A stretch of 64,000 bases of DNA from Thioclava sp. JE_KL1. GTDB taxonomy: Bacteria; Pseudomonadota; Alphaproteobacteria; Rhodobacterales; Rhodobacteraceae. The position numbers and the translations under genes are program-made. The notes beneath the pieces were generated by a model that did not search any database, was not told where the DNA came from, and saw only the letters and a program-made list of their open reading frames with translations. Location of the stretch: NCBI RefSeq assembly GCF_009296265.1, contig NZ_WBJS01000001.1, forward strand, positions 248,001-312,000. Reading direction: 5' to 3'. Of this stretch, positions 44,164-53,718 are shown piece by piece. Position 1 is the stretch's first letter. Each line of letters opens with the position of its first letter.

Positions 44164-44187
44164 AAAAACCCCGACCGAAGCCGGGGC
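44164..44187 (-). terminator. Terminator of the 58-residue protein gene
   Basis: Read on the minus strand, CCCCG (44186-44182) pairs with CGGGG (44173-44169) and is followed by TTTTT. It lies about 30 bp after the stop of the gene at 44220, separating it from the DUF1989 gene. Confidence 0.75.
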
Positions 44188-44219
44188 AGTCACGACAGAA
44201 CTATTCGGGAGGTCACCGC

Positions 44220-44396
44220 TCAAGCCGCGGTGTAATACTCGTACATCAGCTCAACCGCTTCGAGACCGTCGGTATTTTCGGTCTTCGCGGTCGGGATGAA
44301 TACGGGCGTGGACTTCTCAGGGGTGTAGTAAGCCAGATGCTCTTCTGCCACCTGGATCGGTTGCGCCCCTTTGGGGAATTTGACGATGTCGACCAT
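44220..44396 (-). CDS. Small hypothetical protein, 58 residues
   Basis: Starts at ATG 44396, with GGAGAG about six bases upstream; an in-frame ATG at 44414 lacks a ribosome binding site. The sequence opens MVDIVKFPKGAQPIQVAEEH and continues with AYYTPEKSTPVFIPTAKTEN and a short acidic helix ending YEYYTAA. It looks soluble and compact. I do not recognise the family. It has its own terminator at 44164 and its own promoter region (no gene between 44397 and 44507). Confidence 0.7.
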   Translation of the reverse strand: MVDIVKFPKGAQPIQVAEEHLAYYTPEKSTPVFIPTAKTENTDGLEAVELMYEYYTAA

Positions 44397-44507
44397 GGAA
44401 CTCTCTCCAGTCACGTTTCGAGTTCCTCCCTGCCACCCGATTTAGGGATTTTCGCGGAGATTCAAACCCAAAATGCTGCAACTGCGATATGCACTTGCCG
44501 CAACGCA

Positions 44508-44536
44508 GCAAAAAGGGCGGCTCGCGCCGCCCTTTC
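44508..44536 (-). terminator. Terminator of the sdh operon
   Basis: On the minus strand, GGGCGGC (44532-44526) and GCCGCCC (44521-44515) form a stem with loop GCGA, extended by A-T pairs and followed by TTTTT. It lies about 50 bp after the sdhB stop. Confidence 0.85.
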
Positions 44537-44585
44537 CACAAAACGTTGGGGCGAACCATAGGCTCACCCCAATATATGCATCGGA

Positions 44586-45362
44586 TCAGACGACCCGGTT
44601 GACCTGCATCCGCTTGATCTCGGCGATCGCTTTCGCCGGGTTCAGACCTTTCGGGCAGGTCTTGGTGCAGTTCATGATCGTGTGGCAACGATATAGCTTG
44701 AAGGGGTCTTCGAGCTGATCGAGACGCTCTGCCGTCGCTTCGTCGCGCGAGTCGATGATCCAGCGATAGGCATGCAGCAGCGCTGCCGGGCCGAGGTACT
44801 TGTCGCCGTTCCACCAGTAGCTCGGGCACGAGGTCGAGCAGGAGGCGCACATGACGCACTCATACAGACCGTCGAGCTTCTTGCGGTCCTCGATCGACTG
44901 ACGCCATTCCTTCTCGGGACGGTTCGTCTTGGTCTCGAGCCACGGCATGATCGACGCGTGCTGCGCGTAGAACATGGTCAGGTCGGGGATCAGGTCTTTC
45001 ACCACCGGCATGTGCGGCAGCGGGTAGATCTTCACGTCGCCCTTAACCTCGTCGAGGCCGTAGATACAGGCCAGCGTGTTGATCCCGTCGATGTTCATCG
45101 CGCAGGAGCCGCAGATGCCTTCGCGGCAGGAGCGGCGGAAGGTCAGCGTCGGGTCGATCTCGTTCTTGATCTTCAAGAGCGCGTCGAGAACCATCGGCCC
45201 GCACTTATCCATGTCGATGAAATAAGTGTCGAGACGCGGGTTCTCCCCGGTATCCGGGTCCCAGCGATAGATCTGGAACTTGCGGATATTCTTACCATCC
45301 GGCTTCGGCCAGGTCTTGCCGACGCGGATCTTGGAATTCTTCGGAAGCGTGAACTGAACCAT
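44586..45362 (-). CDS. sdhB: Succinate dehydrogenase iron-sulfur subunit
   Basis: A 258-residue subunit carrying three iron-sulfur clusters. The plant-type 2Fe-2S ligands are in [16 protein letters not shown] (Cys79, 84, 87) and Cys99. The 4Fe-4S and 3Fe-4S clusters are bound by [16 protein letters not shown] and [21 protein letters not shown]. It passes electrons from the flavoprotein to ubiquinone at the membrane side of complex II. It is the last gene of sdhC-sdhD-sdhA-lipoprotein-sdhB, 17 bp after the lipoprotein gene, and is followed by the terminator at 44508. Confidence 0.97.
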   Translation of the reverse strand: MVQFTLPKNSKIRVGKTWPKPDGKNIRKFQIYRWDPDTGENPRLDTYFIDMDKCGPMVLDALLKIKNEIDPTLTFRRSCREGICGSCAMNIDGINTLACIYGLDEVKGDVKIYPLPHMPVVKDLIPDLTMFYAQHASIMPWLETKTNRPEKEWRQSIEDRKKLDGLYECVMCASCSTSCPSYWWNGDKYLGPAALLHAYRWIIDSRDEATAERLDQLEDPFKLYRCHTIMNCTKTCPKGLNPAKAIAEIKRMQVNRVV

Positions 45363-45379
45363 GGTTGGTCCCCTTTCCG

Positions 45380-45667
45380 TCAGTACGAATAGAGCGGCCG
45401 CGTGGGCATTCGGCCGGATTTTCTGAAAACGCAGGAGTCGTAGGCCGCAGAGGGATCGCCCTGCACATAGGCCCCGACATTGAGCTCGACCTTCATGTTC
45501 GAGCGGAAGCCGTCATTGGTCACTCCCATGCCCGCCTCACCCGAGATGGGCGGTTTGGGCGCGAATTGGGCGTAGCACTGGCGTTCTGCCTGCTCGACCG
45601 GAATAGGACCGCAGGCGGCAAGGCCAAGCCCTGCCGCGAGAAGCCCATATGCCGGTGCGTGACGCAT
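45380..45667 (-). CDS. Small lipoprotein encoded between sdhA and sdhB
   Basis: A 95-residue protein. A signal peptide ends in the lipobox LAAC, with the lipidated Cys at residue 19. Mature sequence contains two further cysteines (QCYAQF and DSCVFRKSG) and segments [24 protein letters not shown] 45667 overlaps the sdhA stop by one base (TGATG), so translation is coupled. Insertion of a lipoprotein gene in the sdh operon is seen in other Rhodobacteraceae as far as I recall. Its relation to complex II is unproven. It could be an assembly or envelope factor that simply shares the transcript. Confidence 0.82.
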   Translation of the reverse strand: MRHAPAYGLLAAGLGLAACGPIPVEQAERQCYAQFAPKPPISGEAGMGVTNDGFRSNMKVELNVGAYVQGDPSAAYDSCVFRKSGRMPTRPLYSY

Positions 45668-47472
45668 CAGTAGACCCGCTTCTTCGGCGCGATCTTCTTG
45701 ATCTCGATCCCGCCCTGATCCTCGGGGGTCAGCGGGTCCATGTGGACCGGGCGGAAGGTCAGATCGACATTCGCGCCTTCCACATGCATGATCGAGTGCT
45801 TGCGCCATTCGGTGTCGTCGCGATCGGGATAGTCCTCGTGGGCGTGCGCCCCGCGGCTTTCCTTGCGCGCCTCGGCGCCGACGATGGTCGCCAGCGCGTT
45901 CGGCATCAGGTTCTCGAGTTCCAGCGTTTCCATCAGGTCCGAGTTCCAGATCAGCGAGCGGTCGGTGACCTTGAGATCGTCGAGCTTGGCGGCGACCGCC
46001 TTCATCTTCTCGACACCCTCGGCCAGCGTCTTGTCGGTGCGGAACACCGCCGCATCCGCCTGCATCGTGCGCTGCATCTCGAGGCGCAGCTCGGCAGTCG
46101 GCGTGCCGCCATCGGCGTAGCGCACCTTGTCGAAGCGCTCGAAGATCGCATCGATCTTGGCTTTCGGGATGACCGGGTTGGACGCATCCGCGTCGACGAC
46201 CTTGCCAGCGCGGATCGCAGCGGCACGGCCGAAGACCACGAGGTCGATCAGCGAGTTGGAGCCCAGACGGTTCGCACCGTGCACAGACGCCGAACCCGCC
46301 TCGCCCACAGCCATCAGGCCGGGCACGATCGCATCGGGATCGCCCTCTTTCGGGTTAATGACCTCGCCGTGGTAGTTCGTCGGAATGCCGCCCATGTTGT
46401 AGTGCACGGTCGGCAGAACCGGGATCGGCTCTTTCGTGACGTCGACGCCGGCGAAGATCTTCGCCGATTCCGAGATGCCCGGCAGACGCTCGGCGAGGGC
46501 TTCCGGCGGAAGGTGGCTGAGGTTCAGGAAGATGTGGTCCTTGTGCTCGCCCACGCCGCGGCCTTCGCGGATCTCCATGGTCATGCAGCGCGAAACCACG
46601 TCGCGCGACGCCAGATCCTTATAGGTAGGCGCGTAACGCTCCATGAAGCGCTCGCCTTCGGAGTTGGTCAGGTAACCACCCTCGCCGCGTGCGCCCTCGG
46701 TGATCAGGCAGCCCGAGCCGTAGATGCCGGTCGGGTGGAACTGCACGAATTCCATGTCCTGCAGTGCGAGACCGGCCCGCGCGACCATGCCGCCACCGTC
46801 GCCGGTGCAGGTATGGGCCGAGGTGGCCGAGAAATAGGCGCGGCCGTAACCGCCGGTCGCCAGCACAACCATCTTCGCGTTGAAGACGTGCATCGTGCCG
46901 TCGTCGAGCTTCCAGCAGACGACGCCCTGGCATTGCCCGTCATCGGACATGATCAGGTCGATCGCGAAATACTCGATGTAGAACTCGGCGTTGTTCTTCA
47001 GCGACTGACCGTAGAGCGTGTGCAGGATCGCGTGACCGGTGCGGTCCGCGGCAGCACAGGTGCGCTGCACGGGCGGGCCTTCACCGTATTCGGTGGTGTG
47101 GCCGCCGAAGGGACGCTGGTAGATCTTGCCCTCTTCGGTGCGCGAGAACGGCACGCCGTAGTGTTCCAGCTCGTAGACGGCCTTGGGGGCGTGACGTGCG
47201 AGGTATTCCATCGCGTCGTTATCGCCGAGCCAGTCCGAGCCCTTGATCGTGTCGTACATGTGCCACTGCCAGCTGTCCGGGCCCATGTTGCCCAAGCTGG
47301 CGGCGATGCCGCCCTGTGCGGCGACCGTGTGCGAGCGGGTCGGGAAGACCTTGGTCACGCAGGCGGTGCGAAGGCCCTGTTCGGCCATGCCGAGCGTGGC
47401 GCGCAGACCCGAGCCACCGGCGCCGACCACGACCACGTCGTAATTATGCGTTTCGTATTCGTAAGCAGCCAT
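45667..47472 (-). CDS. sdhA: Succinate dehydrogenase flavoprotein subunit
   Basis: A 601-residue FAD protein oxidising succinate to fumarate. The dinucleotide loop [16 protein letters not shown] is near the start, and the FAD-linked His lies in [12 protein letters not shown] (about 45-56). The active site has the [14 protein letters not shown] segment near 405 and the capping-domain catalytic Arg region. I place the start at ATG 47472 ([17 protein letters not shown]) rather than an in-frame upstream ATG inside sdhD. It follows sdhD by 13 bp. Confidence 0.97.
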   Translation of the reverse strand: MAAYEYETHNYDVVVVGAGGSGLRATLGMAEQGLRTACVTKVFPTRSHTVAAQGGIAASLGNMGPDSWQWHMYDTIKGSDWLGDNDAMEYLARHAPKAVYELEHYGVPFSRTEEGKIYQRPFGGHTTEYGEGPPVQRTCAAADRTGHAILHTLYGQSLKNNAEFYIEYFAIDLIMSDDGQCQGVVCWKLDDGTMHVFNAKMVVLATGGYGRAYFSATSAHTCTGDGGGMVARAGLALQDMEFVQFHPTGIYGSGCLITEGARGEGGYLTNSEGERFMERYAPTYKDLASRDVVSRCMTMEIREGRGVGEHKDHIFLNLSHLPPEALAERLPGISESAKIFAGVDVTKEPIPVLPTVHYNMGGIPTNYHGEVINPKEGDPDAIVPGLMAVGEAGSASVHGANRLGSNSLIDLVVFGRAAAIRAGKVVDADASNPVIPKAKIDAIFERFDKVRYADGGTPTAELRLEMQRTMQADAAVFRTDKTLAEGVEKMKAVAAKLDDLKVTDRSLIWNSDLMETLELENLMPNALATIVGAEARKESRGAHAHEDYPDRDDTEWRKHSIMHVEGANVDLTFRPVHMDPLTPEDQGGIEIKKIAPKKRVY

Positions 47473-47485
47473 TATCTCGTCCCGT

Positions 47486-47878
47486 TCAGTTGCCCAGCAG
47501 AAGGCCGATGAAGACCATCTTGCCGAGTGCATAGAGTGCGGTCGCCATGATCACGTAAGCCAGCGAATGCATCGCGATCTTGGTCGCCTTTGCGGCGGTG
47601 CCGTGGATGTAGTCCTCGATCCAGATCTCGGTGCCCTTCGCGAAGTGGCGCATGCCGACGATCACGACCAGCGCGGTCAGGATGGCCGGGAAGGGCTGCG
47701 AGAAGGTCGTGATCACGGTCTGCTGGTCGGCGCCGAGCGTGGTGCCGACGATGTAGAGCCAGGTCGGGATCATGAAGGCGAGAGCCACGGCCGAGGCCGA
47801 CATCCACCAGTGATGCTCGGGGCCGGTGCCCGAGGCGCCCTTGCCCACGGCGCGCTTGCGGTCGGTGAGGTAACGCAT
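47486..47878 (-). CDS. sdhD: Succinate dehydrogenase membrane anchor subunit
   Basis: A 130-residue inner-membrane protein with three hydrophobic segments ([39 protein letters not shown] and [21 protein letters not shown]). The SdhD motif [12 protein letters not shown] is near residue 22. With SdhC it binds haem b and ubiquinone and anchors the SdhAB dimer. It lies 11 bp after sdhC. Confidence 0.93.
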   Translation of the reverse strand: MRYLTDRKRAVGKGASGTGPEHHWWMSASAVALAFMIPTWLYIVGTTLGADQQTVITTFSQPFPAILTALVVIVGMRHFAKGTEIWIEDYIHGTAAKATKIAMHSLAYVIMATALYALGKMVFIGLLLGN

Positions 47879-47889
47879 GAGGGCCTCCG

Positions 47890-48279
47890 TCAGAATTGGA
47901 TGATGATGAGGGTCAGCACGGTCAGCACGACCGAACCGATGGTGCAGATCCAGCCGAGCATCTCGGCGGATTTGATGTCCATGTACTTGCCCGCATCAAA
48001 GATGAGGTGCCGGATGCCGGCGAGGTAGTGATACCAGACGCCCAGCAGCGACAGAGTGAACACGAGATCGCCGAACCACGAGGTCGCGATCGCGTTCACG
48101 AAGTTGAAGTAGTCGGGGCTGGTCGCAGCGGCGAGAAGCCACCAGACGAGCAGCAGCACGCCGACGATGATGCCGTTGCCGGTGATCCGCGTCATGATCG
48201 ACGAGAAAGACGTCATCTGCGGGCGGTAAATTTGAAGGTGCGGGGAAAGCGGACGCTCAACCTGTTTCGCTTCAGCCAT
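47890..48279 (-). CDS. sdhC: Succinate dehydrogenase cytochrome b556 subunit
   Basis: A 129-residue membrane protein. RPLSPHLQIYRPQMTSFSSI is the SdhC N-terminal signature, and HYLAGIRHLIFDAG holds the haem-ligand His. Three transmembrane helices follow the usual pattern. The start is ATG 48279 with AAAGGGA upstream; the in-frame ATG at 48333 is less likely. It is the promoter-proximal gene of the sdh operon. Upstream, paired GTGATCAC palindromes at 48452-48482 are likely control sites. Confidence 0.95.
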   Translation of the reverse strand: MAEAKQVERPLSPHLQIYRPQMTSFSSIMTRITGNGIIVGVLLLVWWLLAAATSPDYFNFVNAIATSWFGDLVFTLSLLGVWYHYLAGIRHLIFDAGKYMDIKSAEMLGWICTIGSVVLTVLTLIIIQF

Positions 48280-48451
48280 GATCGGTCCCTTTTCGCTGGG
48301 CTCGGCGCTCTCGTCGGCCTCAATCGGAGGCACGCGCTGGCGCGGAGCTGGCCGGAATTGGCTCTTTTAGTAGCGTAAATTTCTCCCAAGTCACGGGGGG
48401 CAAGCTTGAAAACCTGTCATTTACGCATAAAGAGCGGCGAAAAATTCGCTT

Positions 48452-48482
48452 TGTGATCACATAAATTCTGTGCGTGATCACA
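48452..48482. promoter_or_regulatory. Paired GTGATCAC palindromes upstream of sdhC (21-bp spacing)
   Basis: GTGATCAC occurs at 48453-48460 (within the perfect palindrome TGTGATCACA) and again at 48474-48481, with starts exactly 21 bp apart (two helical turns). The only gene start nearby is sdhC, 175-200 bp away; the other flank is the 3' end of mch. The identical pair with the same spacing occurs upstream of sucC (56126 and 56147), so a shared TCA-cycle regulator is likely. Confidence 0.7.
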
Positions 48483-48534
48483 TGTTAACGCTCGCGGGCG
48501 CCCTGCCCCCGCGAGTGAGTCTCTCGAGCCGGGT

Positions 48535-49569
48535 TCAGATCGGCATCAACGCCCAGTAGTCGAGATCGAGCAGGACCTCGGGCAGGTATTTGCCGTCTTC
48601 TCCCTTATAGGCGAACTCGGGCGCGCCCTGCTTCACGGCGACCAGACGCAGACGGATCGCGCCCACACCGGGCGCGCCGGTTTCCGCCTTGTCGAGCACT
48701 TCCGACCATGCCTTCACCGTATCGCCCGAGAAGCAGGGATTGGCATGCGCCCCGCCATTGAGCGCCACGATCATCTGCGCGTTCGCCAGCCCGTTGAAGG
48801 ACAGCGCGCGGGCCATCGAGATCACATGACCGCCATAGATCAGACGCTGGCCGTCCTCGCGGAATGTCGCGTCGAAATGCACCTTGGCGGTGTTCTGCCA
48901 CAGGCGCGTGGCGATCATGTGCTCGGCTTCCTCGATGGTGACGCCGTCCACATGGTCGATCTTCTCGCCGATCTCGTAATCGCCCCAGCGATGCGGCTCG
49001 CCTGCCAGATCGAAATCGTAGCCCTCGAAGCTCAGCCCCTCCGGGATCACGAGATCCGCAGGCGCCACGACCGATGCGAGATCGGGCAGCACGGTCTCGG
49101 GCGCAGGCGCATCCAGATCGCCTTTGCGCACCATCACCCAGCGGACATATTCCAGCACGGTCTCGCCCACCTGGTTCAGCCCGCGGGTGCGGACATAGAC
49201 CACGCCGGACTTGCCGTTGGAGTTCTGCTTGACCCCGATCACCTCGGATTCCGAGCGCAGCGTGTCGCCGGGATAGACCGGCTTCAGCCAGCGCCCTTCC
49301 GCATAGCCAAGATTGGCGACCGCGTTCAGCGAGACATCCGGGACCGTCTTGCCGAACACGACGTGGAACGCGATCAGATCGTCGAGGGGCGAGCCATCCA
49401 ATCCGCAAGCCGCGGCGAATTCGTCCGATGAATAGAGCGCATGGCGCGCCGGGTAGAGCGCGTGATAGAGCGCGCGCTCCCCTTCCGCCACGGTGCGCGG
49501 GACGGCGTGACGGATCACGTCGCCCAGCTTGTAATCCTCAAAGAAACGGCCCGGATTGGTCTTGCCCAT
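48535..49569 (-). CDS. mch: Mesaconyl-CoA hydratase (beta-methylmalyl-CoA dehydratase), MaoC family
   Basis: A 344-residue double-hotdog protein of the MaoC-like dehydratase superfamily. The N-terminal half begins GRFFEDYKLGDVIRHAV, and the second MaoC domain carries the hydratase-type AKVHFDATF and GGHVISMARALSFNGL segments. Length and layout match the mesaconyl-CoA hydratase of the ethylmalonyl-CoA pathway, which interconverts mesaconyl-CoA and beta-methylmalyl-CoA. The placement beside sdh and a malyl-CoA lyase/thioesterase homologue supports this. The start is taken at the second ATG (49569), seven bases after GGAG; the first, 49572, is the alternative. It overlaps the DUF1737 gene end. 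Confidence 0.88.
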   Translation of the reverse strand: MGKTNPGRFFEDYKLGDVIRHAVPRTVAEGERALYHALYPARHALYSSDEFAAACGLDGSPLDDLIAFHVVFGKTVPDVSLNAVANLGYAEGRWLKPVYPGDTLRSESEVIGVKQNSNGKSGVVYVRTRGLNQVGETVLEYVRWVMVRKGDLDAPAPETVLPDLASVVAPADLVIPEGLSFEGYDFDLAGEPHRWGDYEIGEKIDHVDGVTIEEAEHMIATRLWQNTAKVHFDATFREDGQRLIYGGHVISMARALSFNGLANAQMIVALNGGAHANPCFSGDTVKAWSEVLDKAETGAPGVGAIRLRLVAVKQGAPEFAYKGEDGKYLPEVLLDLDYWALMPI

Positions 49570-49772
49570 CATTGCTCTCCCAGCTTCATGGCGGGGTGAT
49601 ACTCACCGTCGATCTCTTTGGTCACGGCCTGGGCACAGCGCATCACGCCATTCGCCTGATCGTAGGCATATTGCGGATCACCATACAGCACCCAGCCCTT
49701 GGACAGCGCGAGGCTGACCTTGTGACAGAAGGCCGAGGTGTCTTCCTCGGTCAGAAGGCGGTAGATCTGCAT
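49569..49772 (-). CDS. DUF1737 small protein
   Basis: A 67-residue protein with the pattern YRLLTEEDTSAFCHKVSLAL, followed by GWVLYGDPQYAYD and RCAQAVTKEI. This is the DUF1737 family, small soluble proteins often encoded in alphaproteobacterial operons without known function. ATG 49772 is two bases after the nnrU stop region, and its own stop overlaps the mch start codons. Co-transcription with the malyl-CoA genes is almost certain; a functional link is not shown. Confidence 0.85.
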   Translation of the reverse strand: MQIYRLLTEEDTSAFCHKVSLALSKGWVLYGDPQYAYDQANGVMRCAQAVTKEIDGEYHPAMKLGEQ

Positions 49773-49773
49773 A

Positions 49774-50325
49774 TCAGGCTCCGAACGGGTTGTGGCCGAA
49801 CCAGATGTGGATCGAGGCGATCAGGCCGTAGAGGACCAGTGTGCCGACGATCCCGCCGATCTCCTTGCCCATCTTCACCTCGGGCGTGACCTTGGCGGGC
49901 TTCGACTTCTTGTTGATCAGGATGACTTCGACCACCGCCCACGCCAGCAGGCCGCCGAACAGGATGATCCCCGGCAGGGTCGGATTGACCAGAAGGTGCG
50001 CAAGCGCCCAGGTCTTCACGCCGGTCAGCTGCGGGTGACGGATCTTGCCGCTGAGCCAGAGCTTCATGCCCGAAACGGCGAACAGGTAGACCGCGAAGAT
50101 CATCAGCAGGTTGTTGATCCCCTTGAGCGCCGCGTTCGGCGTCCAGAGGTAGAAGACCGGATCGGCGGCGCGCCAGCCGACGAACATCAGAACGAGGCTG
50201 ATCAGGAGGAGCGCGGCGACCATCGGACGCTCGGCCCCTTTGAGCGCGCGCCGGAAGCCCGGAAAGATCCGTTTTGCCAGATGTGCGAGCGACCAGATCA
50301 GGACGCCGAGGATGAGTAGTGCCAT
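49774..50325 (-). CDS. NnrU family membrane protein
   Basis: A 183-residue polytopic membrane protein of the NnrU family. Features are LLILGVLIWSLAHLAKRIFPG at the N-terminus with a conserved His, the ERPMVAALLLISLVLMFVGWR segment, and HPQLTGVKTWALAHLLVN, with helices near the C-terminus. In Rhodobacter NnrU was found beside nitric-oxide-response genes and its biochemical role is unclear; here it sits in an acyl-CoA operon, so denitrification is not implied. It follows mcl2 by 12 bp. Confidence 0.9.
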   Translation of the reverse strand: MALLILGVLIWSLAHLAKRIFPGFRRALKGAERPMVAALLLISLVLMFVGWRAADPVFYLWTPNAALKGINNLLMIFAVYLFAVSGMKLWLSGKIRHPQLTGVKTWALAHLLVNPTLPGIILFGGLLAWAVVEVILINKKSKPAKVTPEVKMGKEIGGIVGTLVLYGLIASIHIWFGHNPFGA

Positions 50326-50337
50326 TGCGATTGCCTC

Positions 50338-51198
50338 TTAGCTGCCAAGCGCGGCAATCGCCTCCGCCTTGGCGAGGACTTGCCGCGCCGTGACGATATG
50401 CAGATTTTCGACGATCTTTCCATCCACGACCGCGACACCCTGCCCCGCTTTCTCGGCTTCCTCGAAGGCAGCGATCTGGCGTTGGGCGAGATCGATCTCG
50501 GCTTCCGAGGGCGCGAAGGCGGCATTGCAGACCTCGAGTTGCGCCGGGTGGATCAGGGTCTTGCCGTCGAAGCCCATGTCGCGGCCCTGTTCGCATTCGG
50601 CCTTCAGACCTTCGTCATCCTTGAAGGCGTTATAGACGCCGTCGACGATAATTTTGCCATGCGCTTTCGCGGCCAGCAGGCACAGGCCCAGCCCCGGCAG
50701 CATCGGCAGACGGTCGGCGCGGAAACGGCTCCCGAGCTCCTTCGCGAGATCGTTTGTGCCCATCACCATGCCTTCGAGCCGCGGATAGGCCGCGATATCG
50801 CCCGCGTTGAGCATCCCCAGCGCGGTCTCCATCATCGCCCAGAGCGGTACGCCCTGAATCAGATCCGCCACCTCGACGAGATCGGCGGGGGTGGAAACCT
50901 TCGGGATCAGGATCGCATCGACCTTGGCGCCGTTGCGGATCGCGTCGGCGAAGGCCAACACATCCTCGCGCCCCCATTCGGTGTCGAGACCGTTGATCCG
51001 CACGATCTTCATGCGCGGACCGTAATCGACCTCGGTCAGCATCTTCGCGAGCAGCGCGCGCGCATTGGCCTTCTCGTCGATCGCCACGGCGTCTTCGAGA
51101 TCGAAGATGATCGCGTCGCAGGCAAGCCCGGTGGCCTTCTCCAGCGCACGCTCTTTCGAGCCGGGAATGTAGAGCACGGAACGGGTCGGGCAGGCCAT
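50338..51198 (-). CDS. mcl2: (3S)-malyl-CoA thioesterase / CoA ester lyase (CitE-like)
   Basis: A 286-residue TIM-barrel protein of the HpcH/HpaI-CitE family. LDEDAV-like IIFDLEDAVAIDEKANARAL (about 29-48), KIVRINGLDTEWG, and the Glu of PLWAMMETALGMLNA are the usual acyl-CoA and metal-site motifs. It resembles the shorter paralogue Mcl2 described in R. sphaeroides as (3S)-malyl-CoA thioesterase rather than the 318-residue lyase Mcl1. The start is ATG 51198 with GGAG six bases upstream. It heads the mcl2-nnrU-DUF1737-mch operon. Thioesterase versus lyase activity needs an assay. Confidence 0.82.
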   Translation of the reverse strand: MACPTRSVLYIPGSKERALEKATGLACDAIIFDLEDAVAIDEKANARALLAKMLTEVDYGPRMKIVRINGLDTEWGREDVLAFADAIRNGAKVDAILIPKVSTPADLVEVADLIQGVPLWAMMETALGMLNAGDIAAYPRLEGMVMGTNDLAKELGSRFRADRLPMLPGLGLCLLAAKAHGKIIVDGVYNAFKDDEGLKAECEQGRDMGFDGKTLIHPAQLEVCNAAFAPSEAEIDLAQRQIAAFEEAEKAGQGVAVVDGKIVENLHIVTARQVLAKAEAIAALGS

Positions 51199-51374
51199 TT
51201 GATTCTCCATCTCGCAATTTTCTTTCGCCAAATCGCACGAGTGAGACAGAATCGGCAAGCCCCGATTTGCCGCAACGCAGAAAAATCACAGCGTTCAGCG
51301 ATACGAAGCCGCGACGTAAAGCTTTCTTGACAGCTGGGCCGTCACTCTTTGATGATGACCTCAGAGGGATCAAA

Positions 51375-51707
51375 ATGCTGAACAAAACTTATGTGCTAAC
51401 GCTCGGCCTGGCCGCAGCGATCGGCTTCGCACAGGCTTCTTACGGAGAGACGAGGGACCCGTCTGATCCGTCGCGCGCCTGCGGCAAGCGAGATGAGATC
51501 GTGGCCAATCTCGAAGCGAAATATCACGAGAGCCGCCGCATGGTGGCGCTCTCCGCGAATAACTCCGTGCTGGAGATTTTCGCAGCCGAGGCGGGCAATT
51601 GGACGATCATAGTCACACCGGCGGATGGCGTGAGTTGTCTGATCGCCTCGGGCGAGGCGTTCGAGGAGCTCGACGGGACGCTCAAGGAAAAGGACGCGGC
51701 GCTCTAG
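51375..51707 (+). CDS. Secreted hypothetical protein, 110 residues
   Basis: A signal peptide (MLNKTYVLTLGLAAAIGFAQ, cut near ASYGE) is followed by a roughly 85-residue mature protein with two cysteines (RACGKRD and VSCLIASG) likely forming a disulphide, and a helix EIVANLEAKYHESRRMVALS. It is probably periplasmic. I do not recognise a named family, though the layout resembles small secreted Rhodobacterales proteins. GAGGGATC lies about five bases before the ATG. It diverges from mcl2 and converges with the TauE-like gene. Confidence 0.72.
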   Translation: MLNKTYVLTLGLAAAIGFAQASYGETRDPSDPSRACGKRDEIVANLEAKYHESRRMVALSANNSVLEIFAAEAGNWTIIVTPADGVSCLIASGEAFEELDGTLKEKDAAL

Positions 51708-51716
51708 GCGCCGCCC

Positions 51717-52460
51717 TCACCCGGTGATCGCTTGCTGGATCAGCTTCAGCGAGATCAGCAGAAGCGCCCAGATCACGACCTTGAAGAAGATCTCCGTGGG
51801 CATGCGTTTCACCAGCCAGACGCCAAGGAACACCGAGGCCGAGGCGGGGATCGCCAGGATCAGCGCGGTGTCGAGGCTGTCCCAGTTCACCTCGCCCAGC
51901 GCGATATAGGGGCCGAGCTTCGCGAGGTTCACATAGGAAAAGAGCACCGTCGCGGTGCCTGCGAAGACCTGCTTGGGCAGGTTCAGCGGAATCGTGTAGG
52001 CCTGAAAGGGCGGCGCGCCGGAATGGCTGACGAAGCTGGTGATGCCCGCGATGGTACCCCAGAAGAGGCCCGGCGCGACTTTCGCCTCCTGCCGTGCGCC
52101 ATGCCGATGCCGGAACAGCGCGTTCAGCGCGAAGACTGCGCCGATCACCCCGACCATTAGCGTCACCCAGCGTTCGGGCACGATCTCGGCGGTGGCCCAG
52201 CCGATGCCGATCCCGAGCGTCGTGGCCGGGATCATGATTGCGAGCACGCGCTTGTCGAATTCCTTGCGATAGGCCCAGAGGCCGAACATGTCCGCGACGA
52301 TATAGACGGGCAGCAAAAGCCCCGCCGCCGCGACCGGAGCCATGACGATCGTCAGGATCGGGACCGAGAGCGATGCGGCCATCGGAACGCCGCCCTTCGA
52401 CAGCCCCACCATCACTGCGGCGAGCAGCGCCAGCGCCCAACCGAGCAGGCTCAACTCCAT
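51717..52460 (-). CDS. TauE/SafE-family sulfite exporter-like membrane protein
   Basis: A 247-residue inner-membrane protein with about seven to eight hydrophobic helices. The first (LSLLGWALALLAAVMVGLSKGG) carries the conserved G-L-S-K-G-G of the TauE/SafE family (Pfam PF01925), and the second half repeats the pattern near GTIAGITSFVSHSGAPPFQAY. Members transport sulfite or sulfonate-derived anions, among other substrates. The start is ATG 52460; an in-frame ATG at 52487 lacks a good site. Nothing nearby fixes the substrate. It diverges from mdh, with 226 bp of regulatory DNA between. Confidence 0.9.
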   Translation of the reverse strand: MELSLLGWALALLAAVMVGLSKGGVPMAASLSVPILTIVMAPVAAAGLLLPVYIVADMFGLWAYRKEFDKRVLAIMIPATTLGIGIGWATAEIVPERWVTLMVGVIGAVFALNALFRHRHGARQEAKVAPGLFWGTIAGITSFVSHSGAPPFQAYTIPLNLPKQVFAGTATVLFSYVNLAKLGPYIALGEVNWDSLDTALILAIPASASVFLGVWLVKRMPTEIFFKVVIWALLLISLKLIQQAITG

Positions 52461-52533
52461 TCCTGTGCTCCCTTCGCTGCGGGTCACAGAATCGCTCTGC
52501 CCCGTCTCGGCCCCTTGCTGACACGGCGCGTGA

Positions 52534-53649
<1,116 letters not shown>

Positions 53650-53676
53650 TCGAAAAACACGACTGATCCAAACTTG

Positions 53677-53708
53677 GGGCGCGCCTTCGTAGGCGCGCCC
53701 TTTGTTTT
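53677..53708 (+). terminator. Terminator of mdh
   Basis: A 10-bp stem of GC-rich arms (53677-53686 with 53691-53700) around a TCGT loop is followed by TTTGTTTT. The next gene begins 10 bp later, so its transcript starts inside or after this structure, or by readthrough. Confidence 0.9.
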
Positions 53709-53718
53709 GGAGAGTGCC

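Noticed and set aside
48453-48481. CRP-type sites upstream of sdhC
   Set aside because: CRP needs TGTGA and TCACA separated by about six bases. Here the half-sites abut, so a different factor is more likely.
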